Origin: a virus
IMG/VR virus record: IMGVR_UViG_3300028920_000107
Coordinates: 1-46,171 of that record
Length of the DNA stretch: 46,171 nucleotides
Strand: one strand, 5' to 3'
Position 1 is the first letter of the stretch, and each line of letters begins with the position of its first letter. The notes beneath the pieces are model-generated. The model made no database searches. It worked only from the letters and a program-made list of their open reading frames with translations, and was not told the DNA's origin. Below, in pieces: positions 14,883 through 21,466 of this stretch. The position numbers and the translations under genes are program-made.

Positions 14883-15080
14883 TCATTCCTCTCCGCCGTC
14901 GTAGTGCATGCAAACCCACCGCTGGCCTACGTAGGTTTCTTCGACTGTCAGGTTTTCCGGATCGCCACGGTACGGGCATTCGGAATCATACGGAAGGCAA
15001 CCAGAGCAAATGTCCTGCTCCTCGTATTCCTCTGCCGTCTGCGGTTCTTTCGGTAGCTTTTGCATTCTCCATCCAGGCAT
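14883..15080 (-). CDS. small cysteine-rich protein
   Basis: A 65-residue protein with C-S-G-C and further spaced cysteines (total of four, C25, C28, C35, C57) in an acidic sequence, so metal binding is likely. ATG 15080 follows a GGAAGG ribosome site. Nothing identifies a family. It belongs to the row of short cysteine-containing genes between 14.5 and 15.1 kb. Confidence 0.62.
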   Translation of the reverse strand: MPGWRMQKLPKEPQTAEEYEEQDICSGCLPYDSECPYRGDPENLTVEETYVGQRWVCMHYDGGEE

Positions 15081-15093
15081 TTAGCACCTTCCT

Positions 15094-15276
15094 TTAAAAA
15101 ATTGGCAAGTCTTCCAGATACCGCTTCATTTCCGATCCGATCCGCGAATCAATTTCCGCTTCGATCTGCTCTTTGATTTCGCGGGAAACTTTTTCTTCGT
15201 GGTTGCGAATTAGCGCAACCGTCTGTGGCGCCGTTACGCCTTTTTCCCTGATCCACGCCTGTGTCTGCCATCTCAT
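15094..15276 (-). CDS. small helical protein
   Basis: A 60-residue, almost wholly helical protein; the region NHEEKVSREIKEQIEAEIDSR is a strong amphipathic helix. The start ATG 15276 overlaps the preceding stop (ATGA), and GGGGGAGG lies upstream inside that gene. The opening RWQTQAWIREKGVTAPQTVALIRNH could form a small helical DNA- or protein-binding unit. Function unknown. Confidence 0.65.
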   Translation of the reverse strand: MRWQTQAWIREKGVTAPQTVALIRNHEEKVSREIKEQIEAEIDSRIGSEMKRYLEDLPIF

Positions 15277-15428
15277 TTCGTCACCACCTCCCCCTTGTTT
15301 TCGCTCAGCATGTATTCCATGATGCTGACGCCCTTCATTTTTGCGCGTCGGCCAATTTCGTCTTTTTGGATTTTGCTCATTAAGCCGTATTCTTTGAAGG
15401 CCTGCAAGATTCTTTCCTTTTCGCTCAT
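15273..15428 (-). CDS. small helical early protein
   Basis: A 51-residue frame from ATG 15428, with GGGAGG four bases upstream, ending in TGA that overlaps the next start (ATGA). The protein is basic and helical, with a methionine-rich second half (MKGVSIMEYMLSENKG). The pattern EYGLMSKIQKDEIGRRAKMKG hints at a small helix-turn-helix, but no family is certain. The excellent ribosome site and the overlapping stop/start make it a confident gene despite its size. Confidence 0.7.
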   Translation of the reverse strand: MSEKERILQAFKEYGLMSKIQKDEIGRRAKMKGVSIMEYMLSENKGEVVTK

Positions 15429-15442
15429 GATTCCTCCCTGCC

Positions 15443-16030
15443 CTACTGGGCGATTAGCCTGCCGGAGTCTCTTTTCCCGGCGACGATTTCTTCAAGGTCA
15501 ACGTTGAATTTGCGCATTTTTTTGCCCTTGTACCCACATAGAGGGCAGTAGTACCGCCGATCTTCCTTGGAGTAGGATAAGGTATTGTCGCAGCCAGCGG
15601 TCGGGCATTTTGGCTCCTCTTTCGTGTAAGGGTAGGCGGTGTGCATGAAGCCGTACATATAGCCGTTGAGCTTCGCCATGACCTCGGCCTTTTTGGCGAA
15701 ATAGATCAGCTTGACTGCTTCCAGCGCCTTCTGGTAGACTTCCCATTCTGTCGGGGTTGCGTTGACGAAAATCACGCCGCTGTCTTTTTTCAGGTGGCGC
15801 ATTTCGAGCCCAAGGGAAAACCCGACATGGTTCGCCCACCGCTTCATTTCCCGGGTGTAGCAAACGCGGTAGTCTTTGCGGTCTTCTGCGTCGAAGGCGT
15901 CGGCATCCATTCCGTATTTGTCGATCAGCGAATCGAACAGCCTTTTGGCATTTTCAGATTCCGGCCCGGTGGCCCGTTCTGCCATCACGCGGAGCTTTTG
16001 CAGCTTGCGAACGATATCTTGGTTGCTCAT
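15443..16030 (-). CDS. DUF2786-like protein with zinc ribbon
   Basis: A 195-residue protein. Residues ~5-42 match the DUF2786 pattern (IVRKLQKLRVMAERATGPE then NAKRLFDSLIDKYGMD). The middle is helical, and a C-terminal zinc ribbon is formed by C142-x3-C146 and C162-x2-C165. DUF2786 occurs in phage and bacterial proteins of unknown role. ATG 16030 overlaps the stop of the preceding gene by one base (TGATG). The combination suggests a nucleic-acid-binding protein; this is inference. Confidence 0.75.
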   Translation of the reverse strand: MSNQDIVRKLQKLRVMAERATGPESENAKRLFDSLIDKYGMDADAFDAEDRKDYRVCYTREMKRWANHVGFSLGLEMRHLKKDSGVIFVNATPTEWEVYQKALEAVKLIYFAKKAEVMAKLNGYMYGFMHTAYPYTKEEPKCPTAGCDNTLSYSKEDRRYYCPLCGYKGKKMRKFNVDLEEIVAGKRDSGRLIAQ

Positions 16031-16401
16031 CAGTTGGCCTCCTTCGCGGATTCAAGTTCTCGGATTGCGTTCTGGCGCAGCTCGATCTCGTATTTCAGCC
16101 CGGCCACTTCTTCGTCAATCGCGTCGTTTTTCGTCTTCGCTTTCTCCGTCGTCCAATGGTCGTAAACGTGAACCTTCTGGTCGTCACGGTCATATTCGGC
16201 ACAGTAATACGACTTGGTAAATTGGACCAATTTCACGTTCCCGCCAACCTTCTTCGCAACGCCGATCGCCTCCTCGAACATTTCGTAACGCTTGGCCTCG
16301 TCTGGGCGCTTCACCCATGAGCAAAACGCGTATTTAGCCCTTGGGAGACGGTACAGGTATTTTGTTCCTTTGACGACAAGATATGCCAGCTTCTTTTCCA
16401 T
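16030..16401 (-). CDS. hypothetical early protein
   Basis: A 123-residue soluble protein of unknown function. The first half alternates basic strands and helices (KKLAYLVVKGTKYLYRLPRAKYAF); the last ~35 residues form a charged helix (AIDEEVAGLKYEIELRQNAIRELESAKE), likely a coiled coil. ATG 16401 has AGGGGG upstream. It is the second gene after promoter P3. Confidence 0.68.
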   Translation of the reverse strand: MEKKLAYLVVKGTKYLYRLPRAKYAFCSWVKRPDEAKRYEMFEEAIGVAKKVGGNVKLVQFTKSYYCAEYDRDDQKVHVYDHWTTEKAKTKNDAIDEEVAGLKYEIELRQNAIRELESAKEAN

Positions 16402-16411
16402 TTCATCCCCC

Positions 16412-16534
16412 TTACGAAATTTGAAGGCCGTTGATAAAAAGGCGCGTCCAGCGTTGACCGTGGAACCCGACCACCCGGTATTTCGTGATTTTGAGGCCGA
16501 GAATCTTGAAGGTCTTTTCGCTTTTGATCGTCAT
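16412..16534 (-). CDS. 40-residue early protein
   Basis: Starts at ATG 16534, eight bases after AAGGAG; a longer frame to 16606 would cross the P3 promoter. It is the first gene after P3. The protein is basic with alternating hydrophobic residues (TFKILGLKITKYRVVGF), suggesting a small beta-structure. Unknown function. Ribosome site and position support it more than sequence does. Confidence 0.6.
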   Translation of the reverse strand: MTIKSEKTFKILGLKITKYRVVGFHGQRWTRLFINGLQIS

Positions 16535-16577
16535 TCGGCTGGCTCCTTGGTTTGGTTTGTTGTTTGTTGTTGATACT

Positions 16578-16606
16578 AATATAGTATGAAATGATACTAC
16601 TGTCAA
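16578..16606 (-). promoter_or_regulatory. promoter P3 (TTGACA-17-TATATT)
   Basis: Minus-strand TTGACA (16601-16606), 17-base spacer, TATATT (16578-16583): consensus -35 and a strong -10. AGTATCAT lies in the spacer (16591-16598) and AGTATCAA just downstream (16570-16577), two copies of the GTATCA motif flanking the -10. The rest of the gap to 16695 is AT-rich, with no gene. Confidence 0.82.
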
Positions 16607-16695
16607 TAGGGCACAGCAATTTTATTTCGTTTAGTGGTAATCTGTTACGATTTTTTTTTAACGGGCGGGATTTTTGTGCGTGTTTTTTGGGGCTT

Positions 16696-17004
16696 TTACT
16701 GGTCGGATCGCGGGGGTTGGCTTCTCGCCATGATTAGCTTCGTTGCGTCAGATACGGCGACTCGCCATTCTTTTCTGAGCTTGATCGCGCGAACGCGGCC
16801 GCGCTTGCATAGCACCTGTATAAACCGTGGTGACACGTCGAGCATTTCGGCGATTGCCTTCACGCCGATGGCCTGCTCCGTGAACGGGATCTGCACATCC
16901 CATTGGCCCTTGATCATCCTGGCGCCGAGTTCGCCGCGGTGGACGGCATCGAGCGCCCTTCGATATGAAATACGTAAGGTCTTTGCTGCCTGCTTCAATG
17001 TCAT
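16696..17004 (-). CDS. tandem helix-turn-helix protein (excisionase/MerR-like)
   Basis: A 102-residue protein starting at ATG 17004, which overlaps the previous stop (ATGA). It has two similar winged-helix-like units: MTLKQAAKTLRISYRRALDAVHRGELGA near the N-terminus, and GVKAIAEMLDVSPRFIQVLCKRGRVRA then KLRKEWRVAVSDATK. Such helix-turn-helix units are typical of excisionase/MerR-like DNA binders. No recombinase was found, so a regulatory role is more likely than excision. It is a candidate reader of the GTATCA motif. It is the last gene before the P3 gap. Confidence 0.78.
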   Translation of the reverse strand: MTLKQAAKTLRISYRRALDAVHRGELGARMIKGQWDVQIPFTEQAIGVKAIAEMLDVSPRFIQVLCKRGRVRAIKLRKEWRVAVSDATKLIMARSQPPRSDQ

Positions 17005-17444
17005 GTCTTTTTTGTCTCCTTTTTCCATTCCTGGACAACCTTTACGAATTCCATGAAGCTCCTGACTACGACCGTGCCGAGAACCTTCTGCATTCGTTTT
17101 TGCCCGTCGCTCAATTTGCCCATGTTCGACTTTAGCTCTATCGCCAGGTACCGTCCGTGGCCAGGGATCGGCTCGTCTTCAAACAAAATCAAATCTGGCC
17201 AGTCCTTCATGTAGCTTCGCAGGAACCGCTTGATCCATTCCGGCGTTTTTGACCCGTACCCAAAAACCCAATTCATCAAAAGGTCGGGGAGCCTGAAAAA
17301 CGGCAGGTGGTTCCATTCCAACCACTCCTCTGCCTGGGCCTGAATCCTGCTCTCCGGGACGGCAACGCGCCGGCCAGAAGGCCCCTTGCGCTTAGAACGC
17401 TTGGGGCCGTATTTCTTCTGGTAGTCCACCGGCATATCAGACAT
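17001..17444 (-). CDS. VRR-NUC-like nuclease
   Basis: A 147-residue protein. The core has P83-D84 (DWPDLILF) and E103-L-K105 (AIELKSN), followed by a helix with LSDGQKRMQKVLG and the strand VVVRS, the order seen in VRR-NUC and related PD-(D/E)XK nucleases. The N-terminus is basic (KKYGPKRSKRKGPSGRR). Start ATG 17444 follows the ASCH gene's stop by 11 bases; its ribosome site is weak. Family members process branched or flapped DNA, so a role in phage recombination or DNA repair is plausible. Confidence 0.78.
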   Translation of the reverse strand: MSDMPVDYQKKYGPKRSKRKGPSGRRVAVPESRIQAQAEEWLEWNHLPFFRLPDLLMNWVFGYGSKTPEWIKRFLRSYMKDWPDLILFEDEPIPGHGRYLAIELKSNMGKLSDGQKRMQKVLGTVVVRSFMEFVKVVQEWKKETKKT

Positions 17445-17455
17445 GCGGTATCTGC

Positions 17456-17845
17456 TCACGCAAACACCGGCTTGAAAAACTTTAACTGACCCCGGCAAGG
17501 CATAGGCTCTGGCAGCGCTCGGTATCCCTGCAGCACGAATCCGAACGGCCCAAAGAACCAAGGGCTAAACGATTCTGTCACGCAGTCCACGATCTCAATT
17601 GATCCGATTATGGCGCCGACCGGCAAACCTTCTGGTGCTGCCGGAATATCGGGCATTCTCTCTCTTAGCTCTTGGAAGTTGACGTATGCGGCAGGGTCAT
17701 TCGTTTTTGACACGTGTAGGCCGACTCTCCCACGGAACCCGGTTTCCCAATCCCGGTTTTCGATGTCCTTCCCGCCTTCCGCGATCGCCCAGGCCCACGG
17801 CTGTCTGACGCTCAAACAATATGTGAAGTCAAAATTCTTGCTCAT
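17456..17845 (-). CDS. ASCH-domain protein
   Basis: A 129-residue protein with the ASCH pattern at its N-terminus: CLSVRQPWAWAIAEGGKDIENRDW (residues 10-33), then RGRVGLHVSK. The later strand GAIIGSIEIVDCV also fits. ASCH domains resemble RNA-binding PUA folds and some members act on modified nucleosides. Start ATG 17845 overlaps the preceding stop (ATGA). The ORF carries an extra C-terminal extension after the core strands. Function in the phage is unknown. Confidence 0.85.
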   Translation of the reverse strand: MSKNFDFTYCLSVRQPWAWAIAEGGKDIENRDWETGFRGRVGLHVSKTNDPAAYVNFQELRERMPDIPAAPEGLPVGAIIGSIEIVDCVTESFSPWFFGPFGFVLQGYRALPEPMPCRGQLKFFKPVFA

Positions 17846-18360
17846 TTCTTCCACAACCTCCCAACTCCAGGCCATTCATCAAACAGCTCCGTTTCCTTAA
17901 CTTGGTCAGATACGCTATACGAAAACTCTAGAAAAACAACACGCAGATACGGGTGCCTGTTGTGGTGTAGGTCGTCCATGACCAAAACGCCACCACTACC
18001 AAGCAGCCTCCAGCACAGCCGTAAGTCTGCCTTGGCTCCCCAATACGAGTGGTCGCCATCAACCAGGGCCATGTCAAACGGCCCGGTCAGAAGCGGAAGC
18101 ACTTCTTCGCTGTTCCCGGAGTGGATCGCCGTCACCTCATCGACTCCGAGCATTTCAATTGTTTGCCTGATTCTTTCCCTGTCGTTTGCTCCGGTGCCTC
18201 CAGAGTGCAGGCCCCAATTGTCAACCAGCTCGATCTTTTCTGGAACATGGCCAAGCAAAACCGAGAGAAGCGAGTGCCCTTCACGGACACCCACTTCCAG
18301 GTAGCTTTTCGGTTTCACCTTCTTAGCCGTATCCATCAGAACACGGTATAGTTGGTGCAT
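17842..18360 (-). CDS. class I SAM-dependent methyltransferase (Methyltransf_24-like)
   Basis: A 172-residue protein starting at ATG 18360, eight bases after GGGGAGG; the much longer frame to 18675 is rejected. It has motif I YLEVGVREGHS (residues 20-30), an acidic loop ELVDNWG, the VDGDHSYWGAKADL segment and GSGGVLVMDDLHHN, the standard layout of Methyltransf_24 enzymes that act on small molecules or sugars rather than DNA. It could supply a methyl group to a glycan, matching the fused methyltransferase near the capsid gene. The substrate is unknown. Confidence 0.85.
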   Translation of the reverse strand: MHQLYRVLMDTAKKVKPKSYLEVGVREGHSLLSVLLGHVPEKIELVDNWGLHSGGTGANDRERIRQTIEMLGVDEVTAIHSGNSEEVLPLLTGPFDMALVDGDHSYWGAKADLRLCWRLLGSGGVLVMDDLHHNRHPYLRVVFLEFSYSVSDQVKETELFDEWPGVGRLWKK

Positions 18361-18518
18361 TACCACGACCTCCCCTCTGCCATGGCCTTCTTCCAGCTTC
18401 GCGGCTTTTTCATCCTGTCGCGGCGAAACGCTTCCGGCTTTAGCTCCCAGGGGGTGTGGCCTTTCTTTTTTTCCTCCGGCACCAATACCGGAAGGTTTAG
18501 GATGTGGCCCAAATTCAT
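18360..18518 (-). CDS. small basic protein
   Basis: A 52-residue frame starting at ATG 18518, with an ATGA overlap with the previous stop, and ending TAATG onto the methyltransferase start, so it fits exactly between its neighbours. The N-terminal part is hydrophobic (NLGHILNLPVLVPEE), followed by a basic tail with PWELKPEAFRRDRMKKPRSW. Not recognised. The stop/start overlaps at both ends are the main evidence. Confidence 0.68.
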   Translation of the reverse strand: MNLGHILNLPVLVPEEKKKGHTPWELKPEAFRRDRMKKPRSWKKAMAEGRSW

Positions 18519-18871
18519 TCTGCGGCCTTTTCTTCGCCTTCCGGACTGTCCGCTCCTGCCGCTTCCTGTGCGTCAGCATCTTTTGCGTCCTGGTTGGCTT
18601 CGGGCTTCGACTCCGGCTGCTGTTCGACAGCTTCGGCTTTTGGGTTGGGAACATTGTCAGGATGCCCCATTCCACGCGCCCACACGATGAATGCCGGGAT
18701 CGGGTCGCCAGGCATTGTCATCATGTTGATCGAAATGATGTCACTTTCCGAATGGCCGTGGCCGACAAGAAGTCTGTCCACGTTTTGCGCAATCGTGTCG
18801 AAATTGATCGGAACTTTGCCGTCAATCGCGATCGTTTTGGGCGGGCTTGGTTTGAATACGTATCCCCTCAT
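18515..18871 (-). CDS. hypothetical early protein with disordered tail
   Basis: A 118-residue protein starting at ATG 18871 (ATGA overlap; AAGGAG eight bases upstream). The first ~75 residues look folded (RGYVFKPSPPKTIAIDG, then NVDRLLVGHGHSESDIISI and PAFIVWARG); the last ~40 are Glu/Ala/Gln-rich and disordered. Unknown function. The longer frame to 19207 runs through the preceding gene and is a shadow. Confidence 0.65.
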   Translation of the reverse strand: MRGYVFKPSPPKTIAIDGKVPINFDTIAQNVDRLLVGHGHSESDIISINMMTMPGDPIPAFIVWARGMGHPDNVPNPKAEAVEQQPESKPEANQDAKDADAQEAAGADSPEGEEKAAE

Positions 18872-19359
18872 AGGGTCTTCTCCTTCCCCTGCTTCGCAGG
18901 TTTTTTGGTTATACCCGATCTCCGCAACGCGGAGACCATCATCAGAATCTCTGATCTTTTGCTTGACTTGAACGGCGGGCAACCCCACGCGTATTGCTTG
19001 TGCATTTCCGGGCCGACGACGACCTCTATTTTCTTTTTCTTTCCGTGGCACCATAGCAGCCCCCACTTCGATTCGGCCACTTCTTCCGGTTGGATCATGC
19101 CTCTCGGACACAGGTAAAACCTCCACTCGCCGAGCCCGTCGCGAACATCCAGCCGTCGCCAGCATTTCTGCTTGTCCTTGATAAAATCTCGTCTTGACGC
19201 CTTGCATTCAACCAAGACAGAATGCGATCCGCTCCAGCCGATTGCGTCAGGGGTTTCGCCTGCCGCTGTAACCATTTCCTCAAAAACGATGGAGCAGCCA
19301 ATCGACCGCAGCCAGCTTCCGGCCTTTTTTACGAGCGCATCATGCAGGAGCGACGGCAT
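18868..19359 (-). CDS. PD-(D/E)XK-like nuclease/DNA-repair protein
   Basis: A 163-residue protein with the restriction-fold core T-P37-D38-AIGW followed by VLVE51-C-K53-ASRRDF, then YLCPRGMI and WGLLWC. This matches small phage proteins related to MmcB-type repair factors. ATG 19359 is preferred over 19368 because GGGGAGG directly abuts the earlier ATG but has a 9-base spacing to the later one. It overlaps the radical SAM gene by 20 bases. DNA is the likely substrate. Confidence 0.75.
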   Translation of the reverse strand: MPSLLHDALVKKAGSWLRSIGCSIVFEEMVTAAGETPDAIGWSGSHSVLVECKASRRDFIKDKQKCWRRLDVRDGLGEWRFYLCPRGMIQPEEVAESKWGLLWCHGKKKKIEVVVGPEMHKQYAWGCPPFKSSKRSEILMMVSALRRSGITKKPAKQGKEKTL

Positions 19360-20107
19360 TGTTTCCATCCTCCCCGGCTTTCACCAAAAGCTCTTTTTTG
19401 AGATAATACCGTTCTGGCGGAAGCTCTTTTCTAATGTCGTCCACAAACGAGCGCCAGTCCACCCCGTCAATGGCCGCTTTGTTGTAATTCAGCGGCCCGA
19501 TTTTCCACAAATTAACGTGTGATTTTATGGTTTTGATTATGGTAATCGCGGCAGCGGGATCTATTACCGGCTCCAGGCTCACAAAGGTATCAATCCCGGC
19601 GTTATGGGCCTTAATTATCGTTGCCATTCTTTCAGCCGGTTGAGCAGCCAACGGCTCGCATTCAGCCGCTTTGTCTGAGTCTCCATATACCAATGTGACC
19701 CCGAGACTCCACCCATTCATCATGAATAGCGGAAGATCGCCTAAAACCGCTTTCCCTCCTTTTGTCAGGACGGCAACCTTCATGCCGTGTTCTGCCAATA
19801 CCTCCAAAGCCTCCCTGGTGATCTTGTGAAGGTCTGGCCGGTTGTTCGGGTACGGGTCACACGTGAAGCACATCAGAATTTTTCGGTCCTCGCCTGCATC
19901 CTTCAGCTTCGCGCAATCCTTCCGTATCCGCTCAATGATGTTCTTTCGCGGGGTGACGGAATCGTGAAACCTTTTCCTGTCAATATGTCTGGCGAGTGGC
20001 GCATAACAGTAGGTACATCCGTGAGGGCACCCATCAAACAAATTCAGCGCCAGCGGAGAATACTCCAGAGCCTTCCCTTTTGGCTCGTAGATAACGTCTG
20101 TCTTCAT
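19340..20107 (-). CDS. radical SAM protein (SplB-like)
   Basis: A 255-residue protein starting at ATG 20107 (ATGA overlap; AAGGAG nine bases upstream). Residues 26-36 hold the radical SAM cluster motif C27-x3-C31-x2-C34 in GCPHGCTYCYAP, preceded by GKALEYSPLALNLFDG as in the spore-photoproduct-lyase-like group. CFTCDPYPN, AVLTKGG and FVSLEPVIDP follow in the expected order. Such enzymes bind a 4Fe-4S cluster and cleave SAM to make a radical. DNA photoproduct repair or nucleic-acid modification is possible; the substrate cannot be told. Confidence 0.85.
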   Translation of the reverse strand: MKTDVIYEPKGKALEYSPLALNLFDGCPHGCTYCYAPLARHIDRKRFHDSVTPRKNIIERIRKDCAKLKDAGEDRKILMCFTCDPYPNNRPDLHKITREALEVLAEHGMKVAVLTKGGKAVLGDLPLFMMNGWSLGVTLVYGDSDKAAECEPLAAQPAERMATIIKAHNAGIDTFVSLEPVIDPAAAITIIKTIKSHVNLWKIGPLNYNKAAIDGVDWRSFVDDIRKELPPERYYLKKELLVKAGEDGNNAVAPA

Positions 20108-20469
20108 GGCTTCTTGCTCCTTACGTGTTTGACCAGATTGAAAACCCCGCGTCCGCGACCCTGCTTCCTGTCGATCCACTTCCCGGTACCAGGCCAGAAA
20201 TCAATCAGGCCATTCGGCCCTGTCACGATCAAATGCCTGCCGGAATTGTGCGACGTGAACTGAACCCTTTTTGATCTTAGCAGCTTTGTCGAGTTCGTGC
20301 GGTTGCCTGTGTTTTTTTCCGGCAGCTCTAAAACGTATCTGCCTGCGTCCGCGTGATCCTCGCCTTTACATGAGCGGCACCGCCTTGGATACCCGTCTCC
20401 ATCTCCGATAAAAACACCACACGTTTCGCATAGCGTCCCTTCGAGCATCATTTCTGCAACATCACCCAT
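20104..20469 (-). CDS. zinc-finger early protein
   Basis: A 121-residue protein starting at ATG 20469 (TGATG overlap with the previous stop; AGGAGG upstream). The N-terminus holds a compact zinc site, C-E-T-C ... C-R-S-C, in the pattern LEGTLCETCGVFIGDGDGYP that I associate with small phage proteins. The C-terminal part is basic (SKRVQFTSHNSGRH then KWIDRKQGRGRG). DNA or RNA binding is likely; nothing more specific can be said. Confidence 0.7.
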   Translation of the reverse strand: MGDVAEMMLEGTLCETCGVFIGDGDGYPRRCRSCKGEDHADAGRYVLELPEKNTGNRTNSTKLLRSKRVQFTSHNSGRHLIVTGPNGLIDFWPGTGKWIDRKQGRGRGVFNLVKHVRSKKP

Positions 20470-20825
20470 CAAACCCTCCTCCTCAAAAACTCCGTTCTGT
20501 TGTTGGCTGATTTTGTGGGGCTCGATCTGTGGTCAGACCAAACCTTCTTGTACCCATAGCTTTGCGCCTTTGACCAGAGGGCGCCCCACCAGCTCGGGTG
20601 GTACGGCTGCACGGCCAACACAGCGTAAAGTTGTGACGGCCACCACTCGTTTCGCGTCAGCACGATTTCCATCGTGTCGCTCATCCAAGAATCTTTTTCG
20701 CTTGGGTCGGCCGTTCGCTTATCAAAGAGGCTTTGTTGCAGGTGGTTTTCGCGCTCAACCTTGGAATCTATCACGCGCAACCGCCTGCCATTTGAAACCG
20801 GTATTGTCGCCAAAACCTGATTCAT
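20469..20825 (-). CDS. hypothetical early protein
   Basis: A 118-residue protein starting at ATG 20825, which overlaps the preceding stop (ATGA) and has GGAGG four bases upstream. The middle is tryptophan-rich (NEWWPSQLYAVLAVQPYHPSWW) and the end is strongly basic (NNRTEFLRRRV). No known domain is recognised. It is translated with its neighbours on both sides. Confidence 0.66.
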   Translation of the reverse strand: MNQVLATIPVSNGRRLRVIDSKVERENHLQQSLFDKRTADPSEKDSWMSDTMEIVLTRNEWWPSQLYAVLAVQPYHPSWWGALWSKAQSYGYKKVWSDHRSSPTKSANNRTEFLRRRV

Positions 20826-21055
20826 TTGTCCTCCAAGAAAATTTTCATCACGCGCAAGTGGTCTTGATCGTAATCCGGCCTGGCCTTCATGTTCAGCGTC
20901 GCGCTTTCCCCGCAAACCATTCCGTGCTTGATAAATCCAGCTGACACCGGAGTGCCAGGAAGCGACTTCGCAACATCGTCGTGGTTTATGTGGGGCGTAA
21001 AAATGACCATGCTTTCCAGAGCGTTTTCTGTTCTCGTTACCACGTATTTAAGCAT
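20822..21055 (-). CDS. small conserved-type early protein
   Basis: A 77-residue protein starting at ATG 21055 behind an AAAAAGGA site. The sequence is mostly strands: LKYVVTRTENALESMVIF, then PGTPVSAGFI, then GESATLNMKARPDYDQDHLRVMKIF. Similar small proteins occur in many phages without known function. The start lies a few bases downstream of the tRNA-like gene. Confidence 0.68.
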   Translation of the reverse strand: MLKYVVTRTENALESMVIFTPHINHDDVAKSLPGTPVSAGFIKHGMVCGESATLNMKARPDYDQDHLRVMKIFLEDK

Positions 21056-21260
21056 CCTTTTTTCCTTTTTGGGCAACAGGGGCGGGATTCGAACCCGCAG
21101 TCTCCGGTGAATGACTCCGGCGTTTGACCATTAAACTGCCCTGCGCCACGTCAATAATTTTACCGATTAGCTGCTCCAGCTCGACTCGGCCCATGGTTTT
21201 CAGGCAGTCCCTTATCGCGCTTTCAAGGAACAACTTGTCCATGTAGCTTATTCGAGCCAT
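21048..21260 (-). CDS. dubious frame running through the tRNA-like gene
   Basis: A 70-codon frame from ATG 21260. The first ~38 residues (SYMDKLFLESAIRDCLKTMG and ELEQLIGKIIDVAQ) are coding-like and helical. The rest translates the tRNA, giving the familiar artefact phrase ETAGSNPAPV. Either a short protein gene truly overlaps the tRNA, or the coding part is decayed and the frame stays open by chance. No good ribosome site is seen. Confidence 0.35.
   Translation of the reverse strand: MARISYMDKLFLESAIRDCLKTMGRVELEQLIGKIIDVAQGSLMVKRRSHSPETAGSNPAPVAQKGKKDA
21074..21145 (-). tRNA. tRNA-like gene, anticodon CAU
   Basis: The 72 bases fold as a cloverleaf on the minus strand: D-arm GTTT/AAAC with GG in the loop, a four-pair anticodon stem CCGG/CCGG, a five-pair T-stem GCGGG/CCCGC with loop TTCGAAT, and acceptor CGCAGGG against CCCTGTT. 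The centred anticodon is CAU. Flaws are a C-T mismatch at the first acceptor pair, a G-T second pair, an A-A pair closing the anticodon stem, C at position 8, and no encoded CCA (GCCC follows). It may be a real, divergent phage tRNA or a decaying one. Confidence 0.6.
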
Positions 21261-21466
21261 TCAGCCACCACAGCCATAAAACCATCTCGCTTTACCTGAC
21301 AGAAACCTCTGGACCCTTCGGTGATCCCGCGCAGATGTACTTGCGTTTCACCGACTTCCATAATTTCGTAGCAGGCGTTTTTTGTGCCGGGTGCGCGGAA
21401 TTTGCGCCCCTTCTCTATCCTCGCATCTTTGCGGTCTGCGACTTGATCACCTTGATCCCCGGCCAT
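21248..21466 (-). CDS. small early protein overlapping the coiled-coil gene
   Basis: A 72-residue protein starting at ATG 21466, preceded by AAAGGGG at a 7-base spacing; it overlaps the upstream gene by 52 bases in another frame. The folded part looks like a small beta-barrel (KFRAPGTKNACYEIMEVG, VHLRGITEGSRGF, GFMAVVAEWL). No family recognised. The overlap is large but the ribosome site is good. Confidence 0.58.
   Translation of the reverse strand: MAGDQGDQVADRKDARIEKGRKFRAPGTKNACYEIMEVGETQVHLRGITEGSRGFCQVKRDGFMAVVAEWLE

Noticed and set aside
16696-17004. Excisionase of a temperate phage
   Set aside because: Helix-turn-helix similarity alone is not enough; no integrase or attachment site was found in the window.
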